Shown here: positions 1 to 11,661 of the stretch, one piece after another
How positions within the stretch are numbered: the stretch's first letter is position 1
How the letters are laid out: each line of letters opens with the position of its first letter
DNA from: Toxotes chatareus
Lineage: Eukaryota; Chordata; Actinopteri; Toxotidae
Assembly: GCA_016801885.1 (NCBI GenBank)
Contig: CM028888.1
Coordinates: forward strand, 1,080,001 to 1,144,000
Length of the DNA: 64,000 nucleotides
Reading direction: 5' to 3'
Program-made: the position numbers and the translations under genes
Notes under the pieces: generated by a model
Database searches by the model: none
Told to the model about the DNA's origin: nothing
Seen by the model: only the letters and a program-made list of their open reading frames with translations

Positions 1-837
1 CACAACACTATCAACTCCACTATTCAATGTTACGCAGACACATTGAATAAGATCCATAATACTTAAAATAAAAATCAATATTACATATATGGGTGATGCT
101 ATGCATCAAGACTTCATTATTAGCATCTAGAGTGTACTGTAGTTCTGTAGTTTCATTTTTAAAATTGTACTCTACGTCTGTAGAGAGATAGTTATTTTCT
201 GATAAAGTGTTTAGATGTTATGTGGAGCTCAGAGTGGAGAGCTCCTCCGTCTTCACCTTATAGCTTGTGAAGCGTTTCTATTGTCCTGCTCATTAGCTGA
301 AATTATATAAACTTCTTACACATATGTGCCTTAAAAGGCCGCGATCTGTCTCATCGCCGGCTTCAAACACAGTCACTTAAAGAGATACCTTGATGTTGGA
401 CCCGTTCAGTTTTCTTTCAGTCCTCAGCGGGACTCGGTATCTTTGAGACACGAGTGTGGACACCTGAGCTCCTGTGAGACAAGAAGCCAAAGTTCTCACA
501 TTTTAAATGATAATGCCACCAGATACCCAGCCCTGCTGTTTGCATTGTAATGACCACTGTGGCCACACGTCGGCGCCGTCGACTCGTCTTCATCACCACC
601 ACTGTTCAGCAGATAAATCGCGTCAGCACAGGAGGAAGAACAGTCGAAGAGATCGTACGTGAACATGTAGCCCAAACATTCAGACTACCTCAGGTTCCCT
701 CCACCTGTTTCACCTGTTCCAGGGGGGTGGAGCTTATCGCAACATGTATGTGTGTAGATGACAGTGTAGGACGCTGGTCTGTAAACACACACACTGACCC
801 CACGTCCACCTGGTATTAAAGCATAAGGCTGTGCTGT
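1..837. other. flank without recognised gene
   Basis: AT-rich at first, with a CpG cluster near 565-590 (cgtcggcgccgtcgactcg). Open frames on both strands (417-602 and 550-819) overlap each other and look like nothing known. Confidence 0.5.
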
Positions 838-985
838 TATTCTGCTTTAACTCGACTTTAAATTCTTCATTTTTAAAAGAGGCAGAATTTGCTGAAACAG
901 CTGCTCACTCTAATTTCTTATCAAACAAACAGGATGAAGTAGTGAATTTGTTGGGGACTGTTTTCAGCGGCGGATTAATCCACAT
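838..985 (+). repeat. interspersed repeat family A, copy 1
   Basis: Shares an ordered set of blocks with 47680-47880: AAACAGCTGCTC, TTATCA-ACAAAC, GTTGGGGACT, a TTCA block and GATTAATCCACA. Diverged copy of an old, unclassified dispersed repeat. Confidence 0.6.
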
Positions 986-2856
986 TTAGAACATCTGTAG
1001 CTTATAAACAAGAGACGTATAAATGTTCTCGTCTCAGAAAGAAAGAAAACGTGTCCAAACAGCACAGACGTCATTTCCACCTGAGATCTGACGAGTCCTG
1101 CTTCATTAACCTGAGTTAACCCGCACGCTGTTTTCCACTGACCCGCCTCACTTCCTCCTCCTCTCATTCAAAGTGCCAACACAAAACACCGAAACCGTGA
1201 TGTGACAAAAACCTTGTGTATCTGAAGGAATTCACATGTCAAGGTATTTCTTTACTCGCAGCCTTTTCCTTCGACTCGTCTCGGTTTGTTTTCACAGACG
1301 ATGGTTCAGATTTGCACACCTACTGTATCCATATGCATATTTATATCTGCCATGTCGTTTTTTCCTTCTTGCCAATGTTTTATTTTATTTTATCAGAGTA
1401 GTGGAATCAACTACGACACCGAAATTAACTGGTGCTGTTTATTCTTAGATATGTAGCCATGTTGTTGTTTTGTTTTGTTGATAAAGCTGCAAACGTGTCA
1501 TCTCAGCTGTTCATCCGATTCCTCACAGCCGAGCGTTTTGAGTGTGAGCGAGTGTGTGAGCACAGAGGTGAACTCAGCAGGTCACAGCTGGGCCGACGCA
1601 CCAAAGCACGTGTAAACCACCTGAAACCACCAGACGAAAAACCTCCGTAACCTTCACGTTAGCATTCAGCGCCACGGCGAGGAGTTTCAGGATGCGCTGA
1701 TGATTTTACTTTATGAAATGTCACTTTTCACGGTCAGCGAGGAGGAGACAGTAAAATACCTCCTCCTTTTCTTTTTCTGATTATTTCTTTAAAAACAGTC
1801 ATATTTAAAAAATGGATGCAGTAAAATTTAATATATCTCACAACAGGTCTGATCATCTTACAGCATGATAAATGTTCAGTGTCTCAGTCTGCTTCGTCCT
1901 GAACCTCACTGCAGTAAGGTGAGGTGTTTCTGAGCATGCTCAGTCTGAGGCGCGGCAGAGGAAATAAAGCAGGAGTGTTTACGGCTGCTCACTGAGGGGC
2001 GGGGAGTGCTGTGTTATCAGCCCACGTTTTGAATGGAGCGTGTTCTCCAGAGAGTGTTGCATTATGGGTTGTTTGCAGCTTTAATGTTGTGGATTAGCCC
2101 CCCCCAGCTATAAACACTTTGGCTCCTTCGTGCACTCACACTGGGAGCTTCCCAGTCAAACCACAGCTCCACTGGACCAGTTTAATCTCAGAGTGTTTCA
2201 GTCTGAATCTCCTGAACCTTTGTCTTAGTTAGTTTGGATTTTTTTTTCCTGCATGTCTTATGTTAATGACCACGCACCGCAGAGGGCTGAACGCCCGCGG
2301 TGTCATTTAAAGGCGGGCCTGGGGGGGGGGGTGGGCGGGGTTTAGTTTAGAGACGAGCAGCATGTTAAACCAGTCTGAGGGTTGAATAGAGTTTCTTTTC
2401 TTCTGTTCTTGGTTATTTAAGCTTTAGTTTGTAAAGGTTTCTTTAGGTTTAATTCTTTTTTTTTTTTTCCTTTGGTAAAGTTAAAGATTTAAATGTTTAC
2501 ATTTTGTTATGCATGTCTGAACAGATGTTATATCCAGTGTTTTGCACACTACATCAGCATCAGTCTTGAACGGCACTGCTCGTTAATGTAAAGGACTTCA
2601 AATTAAGTGCCTGATACTTAAAGTGTAAATTGGAGCAAACGGATGAAAGTAAAATTTCTCGTTAGCCTTCAGGCCATTGACTTGAACAGCGGCTCCTGCT
2701 GTGACGTCTCGTTGCACCTGTGCTCAGGTGCACGTGTGTTCTGTGGGACGTTTGGTTACACGAGGGGAGATTTTCCCGGTAAAGCCGCAGCAGGACGCTC
2801 GCTCAGCTCTGCGGCCTCTGCCGGAGCAAACTGGACCTAAAGGACCCGACAACAGG
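986..2856. other. flank without recognised gene
   Basis: Only short frames with no recognisable domain. A C9 run near 2100, the G-run at 2315 and a T13 run near 2456 are the only low-complexity features. Confidence 0.5.
2315..2342 (+). other. G-quadruplex-prone G-run
   Basis: GGGCCT, then 11 consecutive G, T, GGG, C and GGGG: four or more G3 runs within 26 bp on the plus strand. Confidence 0.7.
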
Positions 2857-2871
2857 GACACCTAGTGGCCG
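2857..2871 (+). promoter_or_regulatory. CTCF-like site (weaker)
   Basis: GACACCTAGTGGCCG matches the CTCF core with one or two mismatches. Confidence 0.3.
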
Positions 2872-3007
2872 CCTGGGCCCGCGCTCAGTGATGCGATCCA
2901 TCCAGTGAGCAACATTCATGAAGATAAATGATCAAATTTTAAAAAATAAAGGTGCGACATGTGACATTTTAACAGCTGTGATTTTTCTCTGGATCTTTTC
3001 AGGAGTC

Positions 3008-3110
3008 TGGAGCCGCAACAGACTAATAATGTGATCATTGATTAATCAGCAAATTATTTTCTTGATTAAACAGTTAATCATTTAGTCTGTGAAATAGTAA
3101 GAACTGTCCT
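3008..3110 (-). repeat. interspersed repeat family C (GATTAATCG type), copy 1
   Basis: Begins GCCGCAACAGACTAATAA and continues TGATTAATCAGC, TTATTTTCTTGATTAA, AGTTAATCATTTAGTCTGTG. This is the reverse of the family's right end (compare 11262-11450 and 13684-13965). A non-autonomous DNA transposon is the likely class, by inference from its terminal structure. Confidence 0.6.
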
Positions 3111-3774
3111 GAAGCTGAATATTTCTGTTTTCCTTCATGTGGATCAGCTGATTTCAGCTGCGACAGAAATGATTATTTTCAGCTTTGATCGATCCAGCAG
3201 CAGAGGGGTTCATGGGAAATGTAGTCTGAATGTGGGAGAAGTGACGGCTGTTGAAATGCTGCATGTGGCACCTTTAAAACCATTGGATGTTAAGAACCGA
3301 TGAATGTCTCAGTCACATCTTCCTGTGATCTCAGTTTTATCACTTGGCCTCATTTCGTCCCAGATCAGCTTCACAGCAGACGCGTCCTCGCTTCGTTCAC
3401 TCGAGTTCTTTTCTTTGCAAACGGTGCTGAACTTTGGCCTCGGAGTCAGACTGAGGAGAGCGGGAAACGTGGCGCTCTGTGATCCTTCATGTGATGTGAT
3501 GTGGTGATTGCAGATCTGCAGCACAAACTCAAGTTCCATTTTTTGTTTCTATAAGCGGTAAACGGCTGGCAGTGTCAGGTACCATTCCATTTTAACACTG
3601 TATATTTATAATAAAAGTAATCTGTTAATAATACCTGAGCAGTGTTTGTGTTTCTGTCTCAGTCATGAGATAAAGGGTCAGTTCATGATTATTATTTTTA
3701 AATAAAGTTCTAATTTAGAGGTTTGGAATGAGTCTTTTAAAAAGTCAGCTAATTTTTAATTTCATCATTTCATT

Positions 3775-4110
3775 TTTTTAATCGACCTGAAAAAAAAGAA
3801 GTTTAATGGAAAAGTTGTAATATTGGAAAATCAAAATTATATTTTCAAAGAAGAGTTGAGCTGTAATTTAATCTGTAAAATGTTTTCATTACATTTCAGA
3901 AGAAATGTTAATGTATGAGAAACGTTGCAATGATGTGGGAATAAATTTGTTAATTATGAAAAGTTGAAATGAGAATAAATTAACTTTAGTTTAGAAATAA
4001 AAGCTGTGGTTAAGTTGTAATATATTTTACAAATGATAATTTTTGAGAAAAAATCAAAACCTTCTCAGAATAAAGTTCCTGTATTATGACCGTTATTTTG
4101 TAAAAACTTA
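3775..4110 (+). repeat. degenerate AT-rich tandem array (GAATAAAG / GTAATATT units)
   Basis: Recurrent words GTTGTAATATT, GAGAATAAATT, GTTGTAATATATTTTAC, CAGAATAAAGTTCCTGTATT appear at irregular spacing of roughly 20-25 bp. It resembles the fish minisatellite built on GAATAAAGTCGTAATATTA, here heavily mutated. No genes. Confidence 0.5.
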
Positions 4111-5235
4111 ATAATATTATTACCAATAATAATAATAAGAAGAAGAATTAGATAAGTTGGACCAGAGAGAGCTCAGCCAGCCTTAAAGCTGTTTCTCTGA
4201 ATTTCCTGTGATTCATCAAACCAAACAGCAGATGGAGGCAGAGCCAGGGGGAAGTTTACAGGACACTTGTTTCGTGAGCTTTTATTTTGGAGATTTCTGA
4301 CATTGTGACCTCTGACCTTTCTGCTCTCCTGTCTGTCACTTTTTTTTTGAGTTGACAAAACAATTTTATTTATTTTAATTTTAATATTTTCTTTTAATCC
4401 TAATTTCCTGATTCATGACAAACTTTGTTTAAATGTATTTTAATCACTGTGTATTTTAATAACAACAACCCACAGGTCTGCACTGTTTGTGGTTAGCGAG
4501 CTAACTGGTGCTGTTCAGGGGTTCATCGCCATGGTAACCTCACCCTGCACAGCTCACCTGCTGTGGAGCAGGTTGTGTTCGAGACGGCAGGAAAAATTCA
4601 AAGTGTCTGAAAATTAAATTAGTTCACAGTTTTATATAAATGTTCTCCAGAGTTTCACAGAGAGATAACATGTTAACACACACACACACACACACACACA
4701 GAGAAGATAACTGTGTTCCTGCCGCAGACTGAGGAATGTGTTCATTTCCTCTTTGGTGTGAGTGTTTACACTCTGCATGTTTCTGAAACAGCCGGAGAAT
4801 AAAAGTCCTGGAGTGTGTGTGTGTTCATGAATAAGCATCAGTGCAGGTTAATGTGGACCTGGACATGTAGTTTTGTCCTCATGATGATACAGTGTCTCTG
4901 TCCTGCTCCAGGTCAGTGTAAGCTAACTGCAGTGTATTAAATCTAACTGTGCTGATGATATGATGTTATGGACTCAGCGTTAGCCGGCTGAGTGCAGGTC
5001 TAATGACTGAGACTCTGATGTGACCACAGACTCTTGGTCTTGTTTGTTTTTGTGGGTTCAGGATTGTGTGTCAGTCTCACAGTCCGAGGTCCGGTTCTGT
5101 TTTCTGGATTACAGAACCCACCATGGGGCTCCGTCTCATTGGTTTGGTATGTGAGTTGTATTTTTCCTGCACAGCCAGATTTTAACCCTTTGAGACCCAT
5201 AAATATTTTCTTCTTTTGAAGTTTCTCCTCAGTGG
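4111..5235. other. flank without recognised gene
   Basis: Contains ATGGTAACC near 4530 (half of an X-box-like palindrome) and the CA microsatellite at 4676. Nothing else is recognised. Confidence 0.5.
4676..4700 (+). repeat. (CA)n microsatellite
   Basis: Perfect CA dinucleotide run of about 12 units. Confidence 0.95.
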
Positions 5236-5775
5236 CTGAGTCCAGCTCTGTCTCTGAGAGTCCAGCTCTGTGTCTGAGAGTCCAGCTCTGTGTCTGAGTG
5301 CAGCTCTGTCTCTGAGAGTCCAGCTCTGTGTCTGAGAGTCCAGCTCTGTGTCTGAGAGTCCAGCTCTGTGTCTGAGAGTGCAGCTCAGTGTCTGAGTCCA
5401 GCTCTGTCTCTGAGAGTCCAGCTCTGTGTCTGAGAGTCCAGCTCTGTGTCTGAGAGTGCAGCTCAGTGTCTGAGTCCAGCTCTGTCTCTGAGAGTCCAGC
5501 TCTGTGTCTGAGAGTCCAGCTCTGTGTCTGAGAGTGCAGCTCAGTGTCTGAGTCCAGCTCTGTCTCTGAGAGTCCAGCTCTGTGTCTGAGAGTGCAGCTC
5601 AGTGTCTGAGTCCAGCTCTGTCTCTGAGAGTCCAGCTCTGTGTCTGAGAGTCCAGCTTTGTCTCTGAGAGTCCAGCTCTGTGTCTCAGTCCAGCTCTGTG
5701 TCGGAGAGTCCAGCTCTGTGTCTGAGTCCAGCTCAGTGTCTGAGAGTCCAGCTCTGTGTCTGAGTCCAGCTCAGA
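5236..5775 (+). repeat. 20-bp minisatellite with 78-bp higher-order period
   Basis: About 27 units of GTCCAGCTCTGTGTCTGAGA (20 bp) and an 18-bp variant without one GA. Variants GTGCAGCTCAG and TGTCTCTG recur in fixed order: the block starting GCAGCTCAG is found at 5380, 5458 and 5536, exactly 78 bp apart (20+20+20+18), then at 5594 after loss of one 20-mer. Short open frames through it are repeat translation. Confidence 0.95.
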
Positions 5776-6720
5776 CTGTGACTGCTCAGCTGGAAAACAA
5801 AGAAAAGTGCAGTTTTACAGCAGCAAAGACACAAACGCTCTGAGCAGGAAGTCTTATCATATTTCAGTGTTATACTGGAATGAACATCCTCATTAAAACC
5901 GTTTTAGAAACTGGTTTCTGAAGAGTCTCCAGATTTACCTCTGAGAAACAGAGGAACTTAAAGAAAGACTGAGAGAGAAAAGACAAAGAGAAACAGACAA
6001 CAGATGGAAACTGAACCTTTTCTTTCCTTTTGTTTTCCATCTGTCCACCTGTCTCCTTCTTCAGAGGCATCCCAGTATAGAAGCTGATCAATAAATCAAT
6101 CAATACCCCTGTGCCACAGAGAAAACAAAGAAGGAGCAGCAACAGGAAGTGAAACCGACGCCAGTTTGAAGCCTTTTGTTTCTTTCCTCACTCTCATTCT
6201 CCATTATTGAAAACATGAAGTGATTTTTCCTTCCTCTGAGTCTCATCAGCAGGAAAGTTTTTTCCAAAAATATAAAATTATGAGAAATCTTTTCATTTTC
6301 AGCAGAAGCTCCGACCTGATGTCTGAAGGACGTGGAGCTGCTCTTCGTGGCTGTTTAGTGGATTAAAACTCACTGATTTCCTGAGTGTTATTTATTGCTT
6401 CCTGAAGCTGGTGGCAGAGTCGGTGTAATCTCCACCGCTCAGTCCTGACAGGATAATTTACCCAGTCGGAGCCTCCATTAAGAAAAGTCAGTTTAGTGTC
6501 AGATCACTGTGCAGAGCTGGGTCTCATTTAGACGAGAGGATTTACTCAGAGTCCGTCTCGTCCAACACAGCTGCTGCGTCTCCAGAGTGAGGACGAGTCG
6601 TCTGATTTAATATATCACTGCTCTGCCTTAAATCCAGCAGGTAACATTCCCACTGCTTTCATACAGGGTATAAATAATAAATATAATCAGCACACGGAGA
6701 CTCAGCTCAGTCTGTGCTTT

Positions 6721-6745
6721 CACACACACACACACACACACACAC
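6721..6745 (+). repeat. (CA)n microsatellite
   Basis: Perfect CA run of about 12 units. Confidence 0.95.
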
Positions 6746-7136
6746 TACATAGTCATGCTTGTGTTGCTGGGTTCATGCAGCTAACATTTGGACAGCGTTT
6801 AAACTCACATTTTGTCAGAGCCGTGTTTGAAGTGTCCTGTTATAGGATTTTATCAGACACCTGTCAGTCAGTCTGATTTACAACCTGATGCTGTCTCTTA
6901 TCAGAATCATATAACCATCGCTCCTGCTCAGAAAATGTTTTTCTTATGACAGAAATTTGCTTTTCACTCTGCTCATCTCTTCTTTCACAGAAAATCGTTC
7001 TCCTGAAGCCTGGTGGGTGAAAAATCTGCAATTATTTATGATTCCATGATGCACGTATGCTGTGAGGACAGAAAATATACTCACACCGTAGCTTTGGTGT
7101 GGAGGTTTTTTATTTATTCAGAAAGACCAAGTCCTC

Positions 7137-7151
7137 CGCCCTCTGGTGCTG
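7137..7151 (-). promoter_or_regulatory. CTCF-like site
   Basis: The minus strand reads CAGCACCAGAGGGCG, a good fit to the CTCF core. Confidence 0.4.
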
Positions 7152-7539
7152 TGGACTTGTTTATGTGTAAAGCCTGAGCAGCGTCACTCCTCTGATTATT
7201 TTCTAAAAATAAGGGGAACAAGTTATTTCACATGCAAATAAATTAGTGTGTGTGGATGAAAACAAGGGAACCGTGGAGCAGTGAATGCAGCGGAGCAGAC
7301 AAAGCTGAACCATGTGAACTGAATGGTGGACAAAGTGAGTTTCAGCAGGTTCACCTTGTGCTTCATCGCTGTTTGTGCCAATTAAAGCGCCCACCAGCGT
7401 CACCGCCCCTCCCCTATTATCCTCTGGCCTCAGCGTCGAGCTCGGAGAGCAGAGGGAAGGTATGTGGGCTCCGTGCCAGCCGAGCCTGGGAGAAAAACAT
7501 CGAGGCTGCCCGTGTGGGGTTCAACCTCGAGGCAGACGG

Positions 7540-7553
7540 GTTACCACGGCAAC
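7540..7553 (+). promoter_or_regulatory. RFX X-box
   Basis: GTTACCACGGCAAC fits the RFX X-box GTNRCC-N2-RGYAAC at every position, as a near-palindrome. It lies in a GC-richer, high-complexity block (about 7375-7630), 4.3 kb upstream of the drebrin-family start codon. Confidence 0.5.
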
Positions 7554-9362
7554 CAACCGGCGCTGCCAGACGGGGGAGAAACCTCCTAAATGTCAACTTT
7601 TCCTGGAAACAAGAAGAAAAGAACCTTTTTCAGTCCATTGCCAATGTGGTCTACAAAAACCTTACAAAGGGCTTTGACAGAAATTCTTGGACGCTCAGAT
7701 CAGAGTTGTGTTTATATGATAAACCCTTAATCTAAAATGATCAAATCCTGCTCCAGTTTTGTAAAGGTTTTTACAGGTTTTTAATCATGACAGGATGTTT
7801 GTCCTCGCCAAGCCTGGTGCCTTCATTACCCACAGGCCCTCTCATCCCCTCTCAGCTGAGCCTGAAATGTCCTGAAAAGAAAGAAGTTTAACCCACTAAT
7901 GTGAAAGATGGTGAGACACAGCAAAGTTCTCCATTTCTGATCGGTCACTGCAGGAGGCCCAGAGTGTTTCCGTTTCCATGTCACACATAATATTTGTATA
8001 TTTGTGCTCTTTAGTCCTGTGAAACACTTGTCTGGACATCATGAAGATCTGATTTGAACTCAGCAGATTCAGCCTGTGGTGGCTCCGGCATCTAGATCTT
8101 AATTAGCAGCCTGTGTCCTGCAGGAACAACAATCTGCAGCCAGAATCTACATATGGGCTCAGACGACCTCTCCTCTCTGAGAACACCCCCTCCCTTCGGT
8201 CGGAGCTGCAGCAGCCGGGGAGAGTCTGGCTGCAGATCGCAGAGGCAGATTAAAATGAGTTTAAATCCACTAGAGTAACATTGAGGGGAAAAAAAGCTGA
8301 CGGCAGTAATTCTGCAGACAGTGCAACATGAGCTTCAGTCGAACATCAGATGTGAGAACAGTCATTTTCGTTTTCTGTAGATGTAATGTTCAAGTTTTGG
8401 GTGTGTGTGTCACTGATCTGTGTGATTTTAGTACCTTTCCTCTTCGCTTCTCTCCACACACCTGTAACTCATGAGTCATTTTCTTGTACTTCTTTAAGTG
8501 TCTGTTTTTAACCTCAACACCCTGATGAAGGATTTCTGCTGAGACACATTTTAACGATGATAGGCGTCCCTGCCCTCATCAGCCACCCACTGGTTTTCAC
8601 TAACAAGACACCAAAAAGCCACACGAAGCCCAAGCAAGCTTATGTCACTGAGGGAAACTAAAGAAAATGACAGAGGATTCAGAAATGAAGTGTGGAGCTG
8701 AGGTTCTGCTGTTGTTGACTAATGAGTTTGGTGCTTGTGGATTGCTGCGACCTGTGTGCGACCTGGTGTGTGATGTTGAGCAGACTGAGGACATGTACAT
8801 GCACGCTGAAAGAGTTTCTACAGGTCAGTGTGTGGGCTTCTTTGTTTGACTTATGAAGTTTTAACATTAGTGCTTTAATTTTAAAAAGAGGAAATGAGTT
8901 GAGTTTATTTCTGTTTGCATTGAAAGGAGAACTGACGTGATGACCCAACAGAAAATCTGACACTTTTCTGAAAAACAAAAGGGAAATTGGAAATGTTCAG
9001 AAGCCAAATCAGTGCGTGAATTTAAATAACTTTGTTTTATTTTTCCTGGTTTTATGACTTTTTGAGGGTTGTACTGTACATTTAACCCTCCTTGTTTTTA
9101 TGTGTTATTCTGTCTCATCTACATGTTTCTTCTTCCCTTTGTAACATCAGTCTTTAAAAGTGCTTTATGATAAAGTTCAAAATAAGAAAATTCAAAACCT
9201 AAAACAACAGTAAAGAGAGAGGAAAAGCAACAAACCAGCACACTGATCTGTCAAGTAAAATCAGACTTTTTGTCTGTCATACAGAATTTAACCGCAAGGC
9301 GGAGCTGTTTGCTAACGATCGCGATAAATCAACCTGTAACAGAACCAGCGAGCGAGCTTACT

Positions 9363-10106
9363 ATGCTAGCGAGACAAGAGGCGCGTGAAATGGACGAAGA
9401 AAAACCATTAACCGACAACCGACCAGTCCATCCAGCTCCATCTGGGCTAAGAGCGAGCGTGTGGACGTATTTTGGTTTTCATGGCAGGAGTTCTAAACAC
9501 GTCCACAGGACGTGCGTTGTCTGCAAACTTTGCGGCACTAAGCTAAAGTACTGTGGCAATGCTAGCAACAACAGGTTCGAGCCCCGGTCTGAGCTCTTCT
9601 GCGCGGGGTTCTCCCTGTGCCTGCGTGGGTTTGCTCTGGATACTCCGGCTTCCTCCCACAGTCCCAAAAACACGCACATTAGGTTAACTGGCTACTTTAC
9701 GCTGTCCCTGGGTGGCTGTGTGCGTGATTATCTGTCTTTGCGTGTCGGCCCTGCGATTGACCGGCGACCAGTCCAGGGTGTACCCCGCCTCTCGCCCGTA
9801 GTCAGCTGGGATAGGCTCCGGCTCCGCCGCGACCCTGACGGACAAAGCGGTATAGAAAACGGATGGACGAGGGCTCACATGTCGCGCTTCCATCCAGAGG
9901 AGGCTGCGTGGGCTGAAGACAACCGCCTGAAGCCTCATTCCACCGAATCAACGTATTCTCCACCAGGTGACAACAAAATGAGCCCCGGTGACAGACTTCA
10001 TCTAAAACGAGTAAAAAAGTTGAGTAATTCACCAGCTGACTTTTTTAATGGTGCAATACGTTTATGGTGTATTTCCCGTTACTGTTGTCAAATGGAAACT
10101 CAGTAA
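9363..10106 (+). pseudogene. hAT transposase N-terminal fragment with BED finger, split by a SINE
   Basis: From the ATG at 9363 (or 9390) the frame encodes an acidic start, then SVWTYFGF and CVVCKLCGTKLKYCGNASNN: the aromatic helix and the C-x2-C half of a BED finger. After the SINE the same frame resumes with RAHMSRFHPEEA, the H-x4-H half. Removing the inserted SINE rejoins the two finger halves, which shows that the insertion happened inside the coding region. The frame stays open through the SINE by chance and stops at 10104-10106. No transposase catalytic residues remain, so a functional protein is not expected. Confidence 0.65.
9572..9869 (+). mobile_element. V-SINE (tRNA-derived SINE) inserted in the hAT element
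   Basis: Starts within the tRNA-derived head at a B-box-like GGTTCGAGCC (9574). It continues through the conserved V-SINE core (TTCTCCCTGTGCCTGCGTGG, CTTCCTCCCACAGTCCC) and ends with the LINE-related tail (GTCCAGGGTGTACCCCGCC, GCTGGGATAGGCTCC, AAGCGGTATAGAAAACGG) and a short ATGG-type terminus. The A box and the first tRNA half are missing, so the copy is 5'-truncated. A clean target-site duplication is not obvious. Confidence 0.8.
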
Positions 10107-10174
10107 TCGATTGGTAATCGAGACCTCAATAATCGTAATCGAATCAGGAAATTGGAACCGATTAACCACCCCTA

Positions 10175-11261
10175 GTAAAAACCATGACAATAGACGGGTT
10201 TCCCATTTACAGAGGATCCAGGAACTGCACACAGCTGGGGAAGGACATGTTACCGCAGTGTCAAACATTTTCAGTATTTAAACATGAAGTAAGTTTCTGG
10301 AAACCACAAAAACACAGTTGAGCTGGTGACATTAGCTGATGAAGAAAGTGGAACCTCAGCTACATCGAGCTAATGTACACAGGAGCTTGTGAGGAAGATA
10401 CATTTTTAAAACATCAGCTTTAAATGTGTTCCTTCTCTTCTTAAGCTAAACTAGCTTTAACTAGTTCACCTTACAAACTGTTTTATTAAAAAAAAAAAAA
10501 AAAGCTCAGTTTTAAATGCCACTGAATTACAGAAGGATGACTGTTAGCCAAAATTAGCCAAGTCAGTGTTAGCTTAAATCATTAGCTGAACAACGGCTAT
10601 AAGCTAACACAGCTCAAACGTTAGCTTAGCTTTAGCCATTAGCTGCTTGCAGCTTTTGCAGGTATTTTCTTCCATTCTGTGTTGAGTACTTCACAGTACC
10701 TTCAAAGATTGGCACAAATTTCAGGGAAAACAGAGACAACGTTTTTAGCTTTAATTATTTAAGCTTAAAGTTAAAGTTAAACCAAGGTCAAGTATTCATT
10801 CTGTGTTGGAAATTTAATTTTCCATATGTACTGAACTGTGTGCTGTCCTGTTGACATATTTGAGATTTTTTCATTCTCACTGGCTCAAAGATTTTCTGGT
10901 CACGTCAGTAAGTAACTGGAATTGATGAACTTTCTCAAAATTTCCCATCACTTACATTTCAGTTAATGTCAGGGAAATTACAGGAAACTACTGGAGCCAT
11001 AAACCAAACCACATTCTGAACACTGGACTTGTAATGAAGTATTTTGTGACTGACATTTCTACTTTTACTTAAATTAATGATGTGAATACGTCTGCCAGGC
11101 AAAGGACGCACAAAGTATTTCATTAAATTATAAAATTCATTAGGAATATGGGTGAATATATCTGCCTGGACAGCCCTATGCAAAATTAATAGACATAGAA
11201 CCAAGTCGCTGTCTGAGCTGGTAAAAACTGAATAAAAACAGTAATAGTTGTTATACAGTTT
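10175..11261. other. flank, TTAGC-rich
   Basis: GTTAGC/TTAGCT words recur at 10540-10660, and an A16 run ends near 10503. No gene. Confidence 0.5.
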
Positions 11262-11450
11262 ATAAAATGTGAGGATTTGCTGCTTTTCTTTTTGTCTTAT
11301 GTGACAATGAACTGAAAATCTTTGGGGTTTTAACTGTTGCTCAGACAAAATCAGTAATTTGACGACATCCCAGAGCTTAAGGAAACTTGACATTTTCACC
11401 AGACAGTTGGCAGATTAATCGGTAATAAAAACAACCTTTTGGTGCAGCCC
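11262..11450 (+). repeat. interspersed repeat family C, copy 2
   Basis: Shows ATGTGAGGATTTGCTGCTTT, GAAAATCTTTGGGGTTTT, AGACAAAATCAG, GACGACATC, and ends GCAGATTAATCGGTAAT and GGTGCAGCCCC. It is the clearest right half of the family in this window. Confidence 0.7.
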
Positions 11451-11624
11451 CGTTGTCTCTGTTTTTCCCTGCAGTTGGATCATTTCCTTCCAGAAATCTT
11501 TTTTGGGAATTATTAGAAAATTACAGACTCATAAAATTTCCCTTATAAATGTTTTTCTTTATAACTTACGTTTCTTTGGTTTTGAGACCATCAGTCAGGA
11601 AATGATCCAGCCTAAAATCTGACG

Positions 11625-11661
11625 TGGTTTCTGTTGTCTCTCTCTGATGTTTTTGTCCAGG
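11625..11661 (+). promoter_or_regulatory. candidate 3' splice site upstream of the coding exon
   Basis: A pyrimidine-rich tract (ctgttgtctctctctgatgtttttgtc) ends in CAG at 11658-11660, 207 bp before the ATG. It would make the exon carrying the start codon an internal exon spliced to an upstream untranslated exon. A weaker alternative acceptor (tctctttgtctccaccag) ends at 11766. A possible partner donor, GAAG|GTATGT, ends at 7458/7459. The CpG island at this position argues instead for transcription starting here, so both modes may exist. Confidence 0.35.

Larger units (their letters stand above)
5776..9282. other. flank with possible regulatory block
   Basis: 7375-7630 is GC-richer and carries the X-box and a donor-like GAAG|GTATGT (7455-7464). 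The 161-codon frame across it (7250-7735) has no recognised domain. 8090-8260 is high-complexity (taattagcagcc, atatgggctcag) and may be conserved non-coding DNA, which cannot be judged from one genome. Confidence 0.4.
9283..10174 (+). mobile_element. decayed, internally deleted hAT-type DNA transposon
   Basis: The right end is a hAT-like terminus: on the minus strand it starts TAGGGGTGGTTAATCGG at 10174. A CpG-rich, differently composed block begins near 9283 and encodes the start of a hAT transposase (BED zinc finger). The catalytic RNase-H-like and dimerisation regions, normally several hundred residues, are absent: only about 150 bp separate the finger remnant from the 3' non-coding end. 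No matching left terminus was found, so the left end is probably truncated or diverged. A V-SINE is inserted inside (9572-9869). The element is a non-mobile relic. Confidence 0.65.

Noticed and set aside
7250..7735. 161-residue plus-strand frame
   Set aside because: No domain recognised. The GC-rich block is better explained as regulatory DNA.
9574..9580. tRNA gene B box
   Set aside because: GGTTCGA belongs to the tRNA-derived head of the V-SINE; no A box or cloverleaf is present.
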